Below, in pieces: positions 8,274-16,220 of a DNA stretch of 64,000 bases. The position numbers and the translations under genes were made by a program. The first letter of the stretch is position 1. Each line of letters opens with the position of its first letter. The stretch is from NCBI RefSeq assembly GCF_001544375.1, contig NZ_BCQJ01000002.1, forward strand, positions 1 to 64,000, given 5' to 3'. A model generated the notes under the pieces. The model was not told where the DNA came from and did not search any database. It saw only the letters and a program-made list of their open reading frames with translations. This stretch comes from Enterococcus canis NBRC 100695. GTDB lineage: Bacteria > Bacillota > Bacilli > Lactobacillales > Enterococcaceae.

Positions 8274-10664
8274 CTAATCTTCTTCTATGCCAAGTTCGGC
8301 ATTACTTAATTGTGAAGAAGCAATTTCTTGATAAACGGCAGATGTTGCCATCAGTTCTTCATGTGTTCCTTGGGCCACGATACGACCTTCGTTCAAGACG
8401 ATGATGTTGTCCGCATGAAGGATTGTCGAGATTTTTTGCGCTACGATGATTTGAGTGATACCCTTGACATTTTCTGCCAAAGCCCGACGTAACGCCACAT
8501 CAGTTTTATTATCCAAAGCAGATAGTGAATCATCGAAAATCAGAATCTTCGGATCTTTTGCCAAAGCTCGGGCGATGGATAACCGTTGTTTTTGTCCGCC
8601 GGAAACGTTGGTCCCACCTTGTGAAATGGCACGTTCATAACCTTGTTCGTTGGAATCAATGAATTCTTCCGCTTGGGCAATCATGGCAGCTTTCTTCATT
8701 TGTTCATCCGAAATACCGTCAACATTCCCAAACTTGATATTAGATTCAATATCACCAGAGAACAATACGCCTTTTTGCGGTACAAACCCAATTAAATCAT
8801 GCAGCTTATGCAAGCTCATTTGACGAATATCGACACCATCAATGGTGATGCGGCCAGTACTTACGTCAAACAAACGAGGAATCAAGTTAACAACGGTTGA
8901 TTTACCAGAACCAGTTGAACCAATCAGCGCCGTTGTTTGACCTGGTTTAGCCGTAAAATTGATATGGTGCAACACATCTTCACCAGCATCTGGATAGTGG
9001 AAAGTTACGCCTTCAAATTTCACTTCACCCTTGAAGTCATGGTCGTCTTCTGGTTTTTCTGGATCAATGATGGTTGGTGTTGTTTCTAATACTTCATCCA
9101 CACGGCCTGCAGATACATTGGCACGTGGCAAGATGATGGAAACCATGGACAGCATCATGAAGGCCATGACGATTTGCATGGTGTACGTAATGAAGGCCAT
9201 CATATCCCCAACTTGTAATTGACCGGCGTCCATATTATGACCACCAACCCATACGATCAAGACCGAAATACCGTTCATCAATAACATCATAACGGGCATC
9301 ATAATCGACATTGCCCGGTTAACAAACATTTGGGTTTTCATTAAATCAGTGTTGGCCACGTCAAACCGTTTTTCTTCGTATTTTTCACGAGAGAATGCAC
9401 GGATAACAGGAAGACCTGTGATGATTTCCCGAGAAACTAAGTTGACCCGGTCGACTAATTTTTGCAAACTCTTGAACTTCGGCATCGTGAAACCTAATAA
9501 GGTTAAAACTAAAATCAAGACTAGTCCCACAGCGACTCCGATAATCCAACCCATGCCGGTACCTGTTTTATATACCTCGTAGACGCCCCCGATACCTAAG
9601 ATCGGTGCATACAAGACCATCCGAATCGTCATAACCAGACCCATTTGGATTTGTTGAATGTCGTTGGTACTACGAGTAATCAAAGAGGCAGGTGAGAATT
9701 TTTCCATCTCGGTATTCGAGAATTTCAGAATTTGGTCAAATTGACCCACACGTAAATTCTTACCAACTGAAGAGGAAACTAATGAAGCAATCAAACCAAC
9801 TAGGATAGCTGCTACTGCTGAGATCAAAGTCAGCGTCAGCATTTCTGATCCTTTTTTGAACATATAATCGGTTTGAATCTTCTTCGTATCTTTCTTCAAG
9901 GCTTTGTATTCGCCTAGTGTCAATTGAATGCCCACAGTCTTCATGGAATCTTCGCCCATATCGCCTAATTCAGCTTTGGTTTCTTTACGCGCTTCTTCCA
10001 ATTTAGCCGGCATTTCATCATTGGTTTTCTTAATATCGTCGCCAATTTGTTGCGCTTCAGCACCCTTAGCTTGGGCTTCTTCCCCTAGTTGTGTGGCTTC
10101 CGCACCTTTGCTTTGAGCAGTCGCCATATCACCAGTAGCTGCGGCAGCTTGGGCCTCAGCACCAGCTTCTTTGGCTTGTTCTCCTAATTGTTGGGCTTCT
10201 TCACCCAATTTTTTAGCTTTGTCGCCATCTGTGCCCATCTTTTGATAGGTGTCCAAGATCTCTTTAGCTGCACTAGCATCCTTAGAGTCTTTCGCTTGCG
10301 AAGAAGCTAGCATCATCATTGGCAAGCTGAAAATGTTGCCGAGCTTTTCTTTTGTCATGCCATTTTTTAAGTGTAATTCATAGACATCGACTTTTTTACC
10401 ATCCACTGTTTGGGTGGCCTCTTTGTAATTTTCTTTGATCGTGTCCTTTTCCTCATCGGTCATGAACAGCTCGATCGCCGATAGAGTCGATTTACGGATC
10501 GTATCTGGCGTAGCTGTTTCTAGCCCGCCTTGTTGGATCCCTACGTCAACGATATCTGACGTAATACTTGGCAATGTCAAATCGCTGTGCGCTTGTACTA
10601 CTAACAATACTAACGCCGCTAAGATGGCATACCAATATTTTCCTAGGTATTTGAATAATTTCAC
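8274..10664 (-). CDS. Heterodimeric ABC exporter, degenerate-site subunit with a large extracellular insertion
   Basis: A 796-residue ABC half-transporter, about 200 residues longer than usual. The first helix (about 12-28) and second helix (about 275-298) are separated by some 240 residues where a loop of a few tens is normal. Residues about 147-208 of this insertion are an Ala/Glu/Gln/Gly-rich, probably helical repeat region (GEEAQQLGEQAKEAG and similar). The ATPase domain (about 555-780) has GSTGSGKS and an intact VSGGQ signature, but Walker B ends LIFDDSLS (Asp for the catalytic Glu) and the H-loop is VAQKIS (Gln for His). It is therefore the degenerate partner of the downstream gene. The start is GTG, with AAGGAAGG 8 bases upstream. 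The operon is headed by a TetR regulator. Confidence 0.9.
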   Translation of the reverse strand: MKLFKYLGKYWYAILAALVLLVVQAHSDLTLPSITSDIVDVGIQQGGLETATPDTIRKSTLSAIELFMTDEEKDTIKENYKEATQTVDGKKVDVYELHLKNGMTKEKLGNIFSLPMMMLASSQAKDSKDASAAKEILDTYQKMGTDGDKAKKLGEEAQQLGEQAKEAGAEAQAAAATGDMATAQSKGAEATQLGEEAQAKGAEAQQIGDDIKKTNDEMPAKLEEARKETKAELGDMGEDSMKTVGIQLTLGEYKALKKDTKKIQTDYMFKKGSEMLTLTLISAVAAILVGLIASLVSSSVGKNLRVGQFDQILKFSNTEMEKFSPASLITRSTNDIQQIQMGLVMTIRMVLYAPILGIGGVYEVYKTGTGMGWIIGVAVGLVLILVLTLLGFTMPKFKSLQKLVDRVNLVSREIITGLPVIRAFSREKYEEKRFDVANTDLMKTQMFVNRAMSIMMPVMMLLMNGISVLIVWVGGHNMDAGQLQVGDMMAFITYTMQIVMAFMMLSMVSIILPRANVSAGRVDEVLETTPTIIDPEKPEDDHDFKGEVKFEGVTFHYPDAGEDVLHHINFTAKPGQTTALIGSTGSGKSTVVNLIPRLFDVSTGRITIDGVDIRQMSLHKLHDLIGFVPQKGVLFSGDIESNIKFGNVDGISDEQMKKAAMIAQAEEFIDSNEQGYERAISQGGTNVSGGQKQRLSIARALAKDPKILIFDDSLSALDNKTDVALRRALAENVKGITQIIVAQKISTILHADNIIVLNEGRIVAQGTHEELMATSAVYQEIASSQLSNAELGIEED

Positions 10665-10692
10665 GGCTGCAACCTTCCTTATCGCTTATTTT

Positions 10693-11364
10693 TTACATAT
10701 TTTCTTTTGGGGGCTTGGCAGCACCACTCTTGAGCCAATTCAGTTTCAAAGAAAAATCCTGCAAGACTTCTTCTACATCAAAATCTTCTTCTCCCATCAA
10801 CTGACGATACCCTTCAGCAACAGTCGAGAACACGATATGCATCAACATTTTGACTAGTATCTTTAGTTCCTCCTGATTCGCCACTTTTAAAGCTGACAGA
10901 TCGACCATGTCATAGAATTCGCGCATGCTCTCATGATGGGCTGGGTCTTTATGCATATGAGCATGATGTTGTTTCCCCATATGAGGCGCGACCTTATGAA
11001 ACGAACGGTAGTCCATATTCATAAAAAGATTCCGATAAAACGCGGCGTCCGTCCCTTGCAAAACTTCCCTGACCATCTTTGTAAAATACAATTCAAAGCC
11101 GTCAAATAAGTTTCCTGAAGCTTGCTTGAGCGCCTCATTCAATTCTTGCTGGCTATCCCGACGCATACTTTGAAAATAGTAGAAATACAAATCTTCTTTA
11201 TCTTCAAAATATTGGTAAAAACTACCTCGTGGAATCTCCGCATCCTTGATGATTTGAGCGATGGAAGCTTCTCCTAATGGCACTCTGGAAAATTCTTTTT
11301 TCGCGGCTTTCATAATCCGCTTTTGCTTCTCTTGCGACAAGTGAAAAAAGGTTTCCTTCGGCAT
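10693..11364 (-). CDS. TetR-family regulator of the ABC exporter operon
   Basis: A 223-residue repressor-type protein. The N-terminal helix-turn-helix (about 10-55) carries the TetR-typical SFYQYFEDKEDLYFYYF recognition region. The rest is an all-helical ligand and dimer domain with a His/Met-rich stretch (about 125-150, HMGKQHHAHMHKDPAHH), which could bind metal or simply be a flexible loop. The gene is first in an operon with the two exporter genes (29 bases to the next start). Its own promoter carries a near-perfect palindrome, so autoregulated, ligand-released repression of the exporter is the obvious model. GGAGG lies about 6 bases before the ATG. Confidence 0.88.
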   Translation of the reverse strand: MPKETFFHLSQEKQKRIMKAAKKEFSRVPLGEASIAQIIKDAEIPRGSFYQYFEDKEDLYFYYFQSMRRDSQQELNEALKQASGNLFDGFELYFTKMVREVLQGTDAAFYRNLFMNMDYRSFHKVAPHMGKQHHAHMHKDPAHHESMREFYDMVDLSALKVANQEELKILVKMLMHIVFSTVAEGYRQLMGEEDFDVEEVLQDFSLKLNWLKSGAAKPPKENM

Positions 11365-11405
11365 GATGTCTCCTCCTTACTTTAAAAATTTCGCGGTCCA
11401 AAACA

Positions 11406-11437
11406 AATGACGCAATGTCATACGACACTGCGTCATT
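11406..11437 (-). promoter_or_regulatory. Putative TetR operator palindrome
   Basis: A 32-base inverted repeat with half-site ATGACGCA-TGTC and only a few central mismatches. It overlaps the -10 and start region of the tetR promoter and lies about 42 bases upstream of the tetR ATG. Position and symmetry fit an autoregulatory operator. Confidence 0.7.
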
Positions 11438-11462
11438 ATACGCCCTTCTCCAGCAATTGCAA
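11435..11462 (-). promoter_or_regulatory. Promoter of the tetR-ABC operon
   Basis: TATAAT (11435-11440) and TTGCAA (11457-11462) are separated by 16 bases on the minus strand. The -10 shares bases with the operator palindrome, so bound repressor would block RNA polymerase. Confidence 0.65.
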
Positions 11463-11638
11463 GCATTTTGACTGAATCTCTTTTTAAAAAACGGACTGTA
11501 TTTTATTGTAATTCATTGCTATTTTTCACAAAGCCTTTTCTTGCAGCAATGGTAAGGATTACAAAAATATCTTGTGAAGGTCATCTTTTAATAGAAAGAA
11601 TTTGCGGGACAAAATTTCCCAAAAAAGTAGTCGTAATT

Positions 11639-12937
11639 TTAGACCTCATCAACTAATTGCGTTTTGTTCTTCTCCATTACCTTGAAGAACGGATAGTAGA
11701 TAACCACACTTAATCCAATCAAGAAAATGCAGAAGAGGACATTACGCCAATCCATACTAGATAGGTAGGCTTGTGCAAAGAGCGGTGTGAAGGATGGATC
11801 AACGATAAACCCTAAGCCAATCAAGCCAATTTTTTGAGCAAAGTAGGTCAATAAGAGAGAAACGATTGGTGTAATAATAAACGGAATCGCTAGTATAGGA
11901 TTAAATACGATTGGCATACCGAAAATGACCGGTTCATTAATAGAGCAAATGCCAGGAATCAAGGACAATTTACCCAGTGTTCGGTATTCGCGAACCTTAC
12001 TACACATCATTAAGATCACTAATCCTAATGTTCCACCGGCACCCCCTAAAACCGAAATACGAAACATTTGCAAATTCATCAAATGAGTCATTGCTTCGCC
12101 ACTTGCGACTTGTTCAGCGTTTAAGCCTGTTTGAGCCATGCCGAGAGTAAAGACGATTGGAAAAATGATGGACGAGCCATTAATCCCGAAAAGCCATAAG
12201 ATATTTCCTAAAGTAACGATTAATAGAAAACCGCCGAGACTTCCAGCAATATTAGTAGCTGGTGTTAGCACTTGCATAACCGCTTCAGGGAAGATTTTAT
12301 TGGTTGTTACTAAGAAAACCACATTAATTCCGTAAAAGATAATAATATTAGTCAGTAAAGGAAACAATGTATTGATGAAAGTAGCGACCATTGGTGGCAC
12401 ACTATCAGGTAGTTTTAACTTAATTTCTTTTACTTCAAAAACTCTTGAAATTTCAACAACTAACAGACCCACTAGAATTGCTACAAACAAGCCGTTGGTT
12501 CCTAAATAGTCTAACGAAATTTTCCCCTCCACAACGGGTGTACAGATCATTAAGTAGACCACAGTTGCTACCATACCGTTCATTGAGGGATTCATTTTGT
12601 ACTCACTAGCAAGGGCATAGGCAATGCCAAAGACACTAATCAACCCTACTACACCCATCGTTAAACTGTATGGTGCCGTAATCAAATCATAATTAGTCGT
12701 TGCAAAATCTTTCCAACCTGCCATAAATTGCATGAAAAAATTAGCAGTTTGTGGATTATACTGTTCCATATTGATGGGTGGATTAGCAAAAATCAGAAAG
12801 AATGAACCAATGACAATAAAAGGTAAACCAAACATCATCCCGCTTGAGATGGCTTTTAAATGTCGCTGATTGCCTATTTTGGCTGCCAACGGACTCAAAA
12901 TATCATTAAGTTTTGTGATAATTGTCGGATTCTCCAT
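11639..12937 (-). CDS. PTS sugar permease, EIIC (lactose/cellobiose family)
   Basis: A 432-residue integral membrane EIIC with about ten hydrophobic segments. The family-typical SINEPVIFGMPIVFNP motif lies near residues 330-345, with GAGGTLGLVILM before it. It would carry a beta-glucoside, cellobiose or chitobiose-type sugar across the membrane while phospho-EIIB phosphorylates it. No EIIA, EIIB or hydrolase lies nearby, so it must borrow soluble components. The start was set at the ATG preceded by AGGAGGG (spacing 6), not eight codons earlier. It follows a RarA-C-like gene by 11 bases, opposite a divergent RpiR-type regulator. No clear terminator was found in the 200 bases downstream. Confidence 0.88.
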   Translation of the reverse strand: MENPTIITKLNDILSPLAAKIGNQRHLKAISSGMMFGLPFIVIGSFFLIFANPPINMEQYNPQTANFFMQFMAGWKDFATTNYDLITAPYSLTMGVVGLISVFGIAYALASEYKMNPSMNGMVATVVYLMICTPVVEGKISLDYLGTNGLFVAILVGLLVVEISRVFEVKEIKLKLPDSVPPMVATFINTLFPLLTNIIIFYGINVVFLVTTNKIFPEAVMQVLTPATNIAGSLGGFLLIVTLGNILWLFGINGSSIIFPIVFTLGMAQTGLNAEQVASGEAMTHLMNLQMFRISVLGGAGGTLGLVILMMCSKVREYRTLGKLSLIPGICSINEPVIFGMPIVFNPILAIPFIITPIVSLLLTYFAQKIGLIGLGFIVDPSFTPLFAQAYLSSMDWRNVLFCIFLIGLSVVIYYPFFKVMEKNKTQLVDEV

Positions 12938-12948
12938 GTCCTTCCCTC

Positions 12949-13566
12949 CTATACTTGCCATGGATTAAAAGTAAAGGCACTGTCAACTGTTTCATTAGGA
13001 TCGTACTTTTTAATAATTTCTGCGTAAATGTCCTTATAATTATTTTCAACAGCTGCTTGTGGGACAACTTTACTTGCTTCATGTAAAAAGTGTTCTGAGC
13101 CACGTCCCATCGCTTGACCTCGAACGGTGTGCTTGTCCAAAGCAATGTCTGGAATTTCCGGAACATAGCCCATAGCAAAGCTCTTGATGACGATATTTTT
13201 CAGAAGATCTGAGGACCGGTCCTTTTCAGATTGGCAGAGATAACGAATTGCATGGATAAAATACATCGCCCGGTCTGATTCATTGTATTGAAACTGTTGA
13301 CGCATCATATTTAAGTTATTGATCATGATAGCCGCCAGCGGATTTCCCATACCAATGTCTTCCACTGAGATTGCAAGCAAGCGGCGCCACAGCTTTTCTT
13401 CAAACTGGGGCGAGGTAATATACATCTCATAAGCAAACTCACAGGCAGCTTGCTCATTGCCACGGCGAATCGATTTTTGCAAAGCGGAGATTACTTCATC
13501 CCCTGCTAAATTGTTACGTGTCTTCATTTTTGCCCATGGATCTTGGATAAATTCTTTTTCTGACAT
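12949..13566 (-). CDS. Stand-alone RarA/MgsA C-terminal-like protein
   Basis: A 205-residue protein without a P-loop. Residues about 25-130 resemble the region after the AAA+ core of RarA/MgsA recombination factors: a helical stretch, then LWRRLLAISVEDIGMGNPLAA (split here as RRLLAISVEDIG and NPLAA), matching the RarA pattern of Arg-Leu followed by a Glu-Asp-Ile/Val-Gly turn. The ATPase half is absent by sequence, not lost to a frameshift: the ORF has its own TAGGAG ribosome site and ATG. It is the first gene of an operon with the EIIC permease and divergent from an RpiR-type regulator. The role is unknown. The placement suggests a function tied to sugar uptake and not to replication-fork repair. 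The homology is from pattern recognition and should be confirmed. Confidence 0.6.
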   Translation of the reverse strand: MSEKEFIQDPWAKMKTRNNLAGDEVISALQKSIRRGNEQAACEFAYEMYITSPQFEEKLWRRLLAISVEDIGMGNPLAAIMINNLNMMRQQFQYNESDRAMYFIHAIRYLCQSEKDRSSDLLKNIVIKSFAMGYVPEIPDIALDKHTVRGQAMGRGSEHFLHEASKVVPQAAVENNYKDIYAEIIKKYDPNETVDSAFTFNPWQV

Positions 13567-13574
13567 GATATAAT
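13566..13574 (+). promoter_or_regulatory. Extended -10 promoter for the RpiR-type regulator
   Basis: TGATATAAT (TGn plus a perfect -10 at 13569-13574) lies 32 bases before the regulator's start codon and overlaps the start codon of the divergent gene. No good -35 is present, which fits an extended -10 promoter. Confidence 0.5.
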
Positions 13575-13606
13575 GCTCCTAACATAGTTTATTTGAGGTG
13601 AATATT

Positions 13607-14296
13607 TTGGATGTTGAATTTTTAATAGATAAATACCAGCTTAATGATTCTGAGTCACAGATCTTACGCTATATGGCTTTGAATCAAGACAATTTAAAAA
13701 AATTAGGGGTTCGCAAAGTAGCTAGTGATTTGTTTGTCTCGACTGCGACGATTGTGAATATGGCAAAAAAAATCGGTTTTTCTGGTTATAGCGAATTAGT
13801 CTTTGCATTCCAGAAAGATTTTACCGTTGACGCCTCCCCAGCCAGTTATAATCAAGAAGAGCAAACTGCCTTCATTCAGCTTATTTCCAAACATCGTCGA
13901 CACCCTATTATGGTTTTAGGCTCTGGATTTTCTCAAAATCTTGCCAATTATTTTTCAGAGTATCTAAACTTATACGGCTTTCGTGCCACAGCCAATAGTC
14001 ATTTGGAATTTTTGAGACAGTCGGCGGGAGAAGATATTCTGATTATGGTTATTTCCAATTCTGGCGATACGGTAAGACTGGCAGAGCTTACAACAATGGC
14101 TCAAGAACACGGTCATGACGTGATTGCCTTTGTAGGCTCAACCGAGTCCAAAATTGCCAAACTTGCAACATTAACGATCAGCACACAAACGTATAAATCT
14201 CAAAACTTCCGTGAATTTGCGCCCAATCTTTTCTATGGCAGTATTTTAAATCAATTTGAACTATTGATGAGCGCTTCATTAAAAACACTCTTCTAA
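13607..14296 (+). CDS. RpiR/MurR-family sugar-phosphate-sensing regulator
   Basis: A 229-residue regulator. The N-terminal RpiR-type HTH (about 1-75, with KLGVRKVASDLFVSTATIVNMAKKIG split between ASDLFVS and TIVNMAKK) is followed by a SIS sugar-phosphate-binding domain (about 100-200, with VLGSGFSQNLA and ISNSGDTVRLAEL). Such proteins repress or activate sugar-uptake operons in response to a phosphosugar. It is divergent from the EIIC operon, which is its likely target. The start is read as TTG at 13607 because GAGGTG stands 6 bases before it. The GTG at 13598 would overlap that ribosome site. Confidence 0.85.
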   Translation: MDVEFLIDKYQLNDSESQILRYMALNQDNLKKLGVRKVASDLFVSTATIVNMAKKIGFSGYSELVFAFQKDFTVDASPASYNQEEQTAFIQLISKHRRHPIMVLGSGFSQNLANYFSEYLNLYGFRATANSHLEFLRQSAGEDILIMVISNSGDTVRLAELTTMAQEHGHDVIAFVGSTESKIAKLATLTISTQTYKSQNFREFAPNLFYGSILNQFELLMSASLKTLF

Positions 14297-14378
14297 TAGA
14301 AGAACGATGCGGCCGCTGTTTCTTCATGTCTTAGTATAAAGAATTATTCAAATTAATTAAGCGTTTTCGCTACTTTCT

Positions 14379-14408
14379 AAACATGTTTACCTAAGTAAAA
14401 ACATGTTT
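14379..14408. promoter_or_regulatory. Twin palindromes, possible operator pair
   Basis: The perfect 10-base palindrome AAACATGTTT occurs at 14379-14388 and again at 14399-14408. Their centres are 20 bases apart, about two helical turns. The pair lies between the RpiR-type and Mga-like genes, where a regulator could bind cooperatively on one DNA face. The binding protein is unknown. Confidence 0.4.
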
Positions 14409-14448
14409 TTGATAAGATCAAATTTCTTTACGCTCTCACATAAAAAGG

Positions 14449-14484
14449 CCTCTAGGCAGTCAGATTATTCTGATTTCCTAGAGG
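14449..14484. terminator. Hairpin terminator after the RpiR-type gene
   Basis: CCTCTAGG (14449-14456) pairs with CCTAGAGG (14477-14484), and an inner TCAGA/TCTGA stem extends it. The minus-strand side is followed by TTTTTA and the plus side by TATTTTG, so it could stop transcription in both directions. Confidence 0.65.
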
Positions 14485-14510
14485 TATTTTGTAGCATACA
14501 GCTAGCTTTA

Positions 14511-14532
14511 TTTCTTCGGTTTGTCCTTGTCC
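14511..14532. repeat. lepA 3'-end-like fragment, copy 1
   Basis: Begins with the 11 bases TTTCTTCGGTT found at the lepA stop (19464-19474) and continues with TGTCCTTGTCC, the lepA sequence altered mainly by transitions. Read on the minus strand it would encode an Asp/Lys-rich DKPKK-stop tail like the end of LepA. It is one of three such fragments in the gene-poor stretch upstream of lepA. Confidence 0.35.
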
Positions 14533-14666
14533 TTGTTTTTTTGATTCCGACAATTGCCAGCAGATGTAAAAAAACTGTTAGATGATGATTCACACAAAAC
14601 ACTATTCGTGTATACTTAGATAGGCTATTTTGATTGCTCAGCAATGCTAAAACAAGGAGAGGTAGA

Positions 14667-16133
14667 ATGAATAGACTATTATCATCCCATGATCGCAAAA
14701 TGCTCATTCTTTTAGAGAAATTGTATGAGCAAAAAACTGAAGCCTTGATTTCTACTTTAAGTGAGGAACTTGAGATACCAGTTCGGACGATTTCTTCCTA
14801 TATACAGGAGTTCAATCAATTTTCGTCTCCCATCACGATTATATCCAACAACCGCGGCGTCAAGCTCTACATCCCTGAGCGACTATCATTTAGATATGTT
14901 TACCGTATCATTTATGAACACAGTTTAGAATTTAACCTTCTAGAGCAGATTTTTCTCAAAGAAAATCAAACACTTGAATCACTGGCTTTCCAAAATTTTG
15001 TGAGCTTTTCAACCATTAAAAGAACGCTAAGTCGCATGAAAAAGGACTTGGCCAGAGACGGAATTGAACTCTGTACAGCACCGCTTTCTCTTGTAGGAAA
15101 TGAAGAGCAAGTCCGGCAACTTATAAATTTTATTTTTGCGGAAAAATATGTAGCGTTAGAGTTTATTGCAGAGAAAGAACGGTTAATTTTAGAGCAGTTG
15201 ATCACGCAGGTGTTCCATGCAAGAGGAATGACTCTTTATTTCAATCAAACTAGCAAGTATATTCGCTGGATATATTTGAATGTGAACCGATTGCTTCACG
15301 GCCATTCAGTCGCCTTAAAGGAACAAAAATTTTCAATTTTGCCAACCAAGGAATTCCAGAAAACCGGCAACTTGTTTCAAGAAGAATTCGGCATTCCCCT
15401 AACAGCTGCTGTTTTAAACGACATGTTTTACCAGCTGAACAATAATTATTATTTTTATTCCTATTCACAATTGGTCCAAATACTAGTAGAAGATCCGCCT
15501 CTTGAAAAGCTATTTGATAGGGTAACGCGGTGCATCCACACCATTGCCGCTGAGCTGAATATAGCACTTGAAACCACGCGAGAGCAGAGGCTAGTTTTAG
15601 ACTTTGTCAATATTTTACAAATGAAAAGCGCACGAAACTTCGCTCTGTATGACCGACGAAAGATATTTATTCGTCATTTGGCGGAGAAATTCCCTTATAT
15701 TGAAACCTACCTCGCCTCTCACTTAGCACAATTATCTGATGAACCGTTATCAGAGGGCTGGTTGAATGAGTTAACCTATATCTTAATCACCCATTGGGCT
15801 GAACTATACGATCAGTTGTCAAAAATCAAAGATTGTATCCATATCTATATTCGCGTGGATACAGACATTGAGCATGCGCTTTTTATCAAACAAGATATTG
15901 AAAAATACTGTCGCTATAATATCCGCTGTCAAATTCTCATGCAAAATACGGCTTCAGAGATTCCCGACGACGCCCTGTTACTTACGACCTTGTCCCTCGC
16001 CCCAGAAAATGCCAAACATTGTATTTGTTTTTCAGAATATCTTACAAATCAAGACTGGCTCGCTTTATATCAACAGTTAGATTTAATTCTATCAGAGAAA
16101 AAACAACAAGAAGGCCTTGATAACCCCCTTTAG
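14667..16133 (+). CDS. Mga/AtxA-like transcriptional regulator
   Basis: A 488-residue regulator. The N-terminal HTH region (about 1-130) contains an HTH_Mga-type pair: a first helix set around LISTLSEELEIPVRTISSYI and a second around NFVSFSTIKRTLSRMKKDL. The remainder resembles the PRD-like and EIIB-like parts of Mga/AtxA proteins, without obvious catalytic His-Pro or Cys motifs. Such proteins activate virulence or carbohydrate genes in response to PTS phosphorylation. The start was chosen at the ATG at 14667, with AAGGAGAGG just upstream, and not at an in-frame TTG 11 codons earlier. It is convergent with an EIIC gene that it may control. The target is inferred from position only. Confidence 0.8.
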   Translation: MNRLLSSHDRKMLILLEKLYEQKTEALISTLSEELEIPVRTISSYIQEFNQFSSPITIISNNRGVKLYIPERLSFRYVYRIIYEHSLEFNLLEQIFLKENQTLESLAFQNFVSFSTIKRTLSRMKKDLARDGIELCTAPLSLVGNEEQVRQLINFIFAEKYVALEFIAEKERLILEQLITQVFHARGMTLYFNQTSKYIRWIYLNVNRLLHGHSVALKEQKFSILPTKEFQKTGNLFQEEFGIPLTAAVLNDMFYQLNNNYYFYSYSQLVQILVEDPPLEKLFDRVTRCIHTIAAELNIALETTREQRLVLDFVNILQMKSARNFALYDRRKIFIRHLAEKFPYIETYLASHLAQLSDEPLSEGWLNELTYILITHWAELYDQLSKIKDCIHIYIRVDTDIEHALFIKQDIEKYCRYNIRCQILMQNTASEIPDDALLLTTLSLAPENAKHCICFSEYLTNQDWLALYQQLDLILSEKKQQEGLDNPL

Positions 16134-16150
16134 CTTTTTCATATAAAATT

Positions 16151-16195
16151 CCGCCCACCAAAGGTTAGGTCACAACACTAACATTTGGTGGGCGG
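16151..16195. terminator. Bidirectional terminator between the Mga-like and EIIC genes
   Basis: A perfect 12-base stem (16151-16162 with 16184-16195, CCGCCCACCAAA) with an inner GTTAG/CTAAC pairing. The T-rich side, AATTTTATAT, is on the minus strand, so it mainly ends the EIIC transcript. It lies between convergent stop codons. Confidence 0.85.
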
Positions 16196-16220
16196 ATGTC
16201 ATGTATTCGAATAGCCTTGG

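Noticed and set aside
9990-10217. Repetitive DNA in the exporter gene considered as a tandem-repeat or CRISPR-like array
   Set aside because: The repeats are imperfect codon-level variations of an Ala/Glu/Gln-rich protein segment in one open frame, without constant spacers.
11468-11656. Plus-strand open frame of 62 codons after the tetR promoter
   Set aside because: No ribosome site and its end overlaps the EIIC stop region; it is AT-rich gap sequence.
14465-14707. Minus-strand open frame of 80 codons between the RpiR-type and Mga-like genes
   Set aside because: It begins inside the Mga-like coding region, has no ribosome site and runs through a terminator hairpin.
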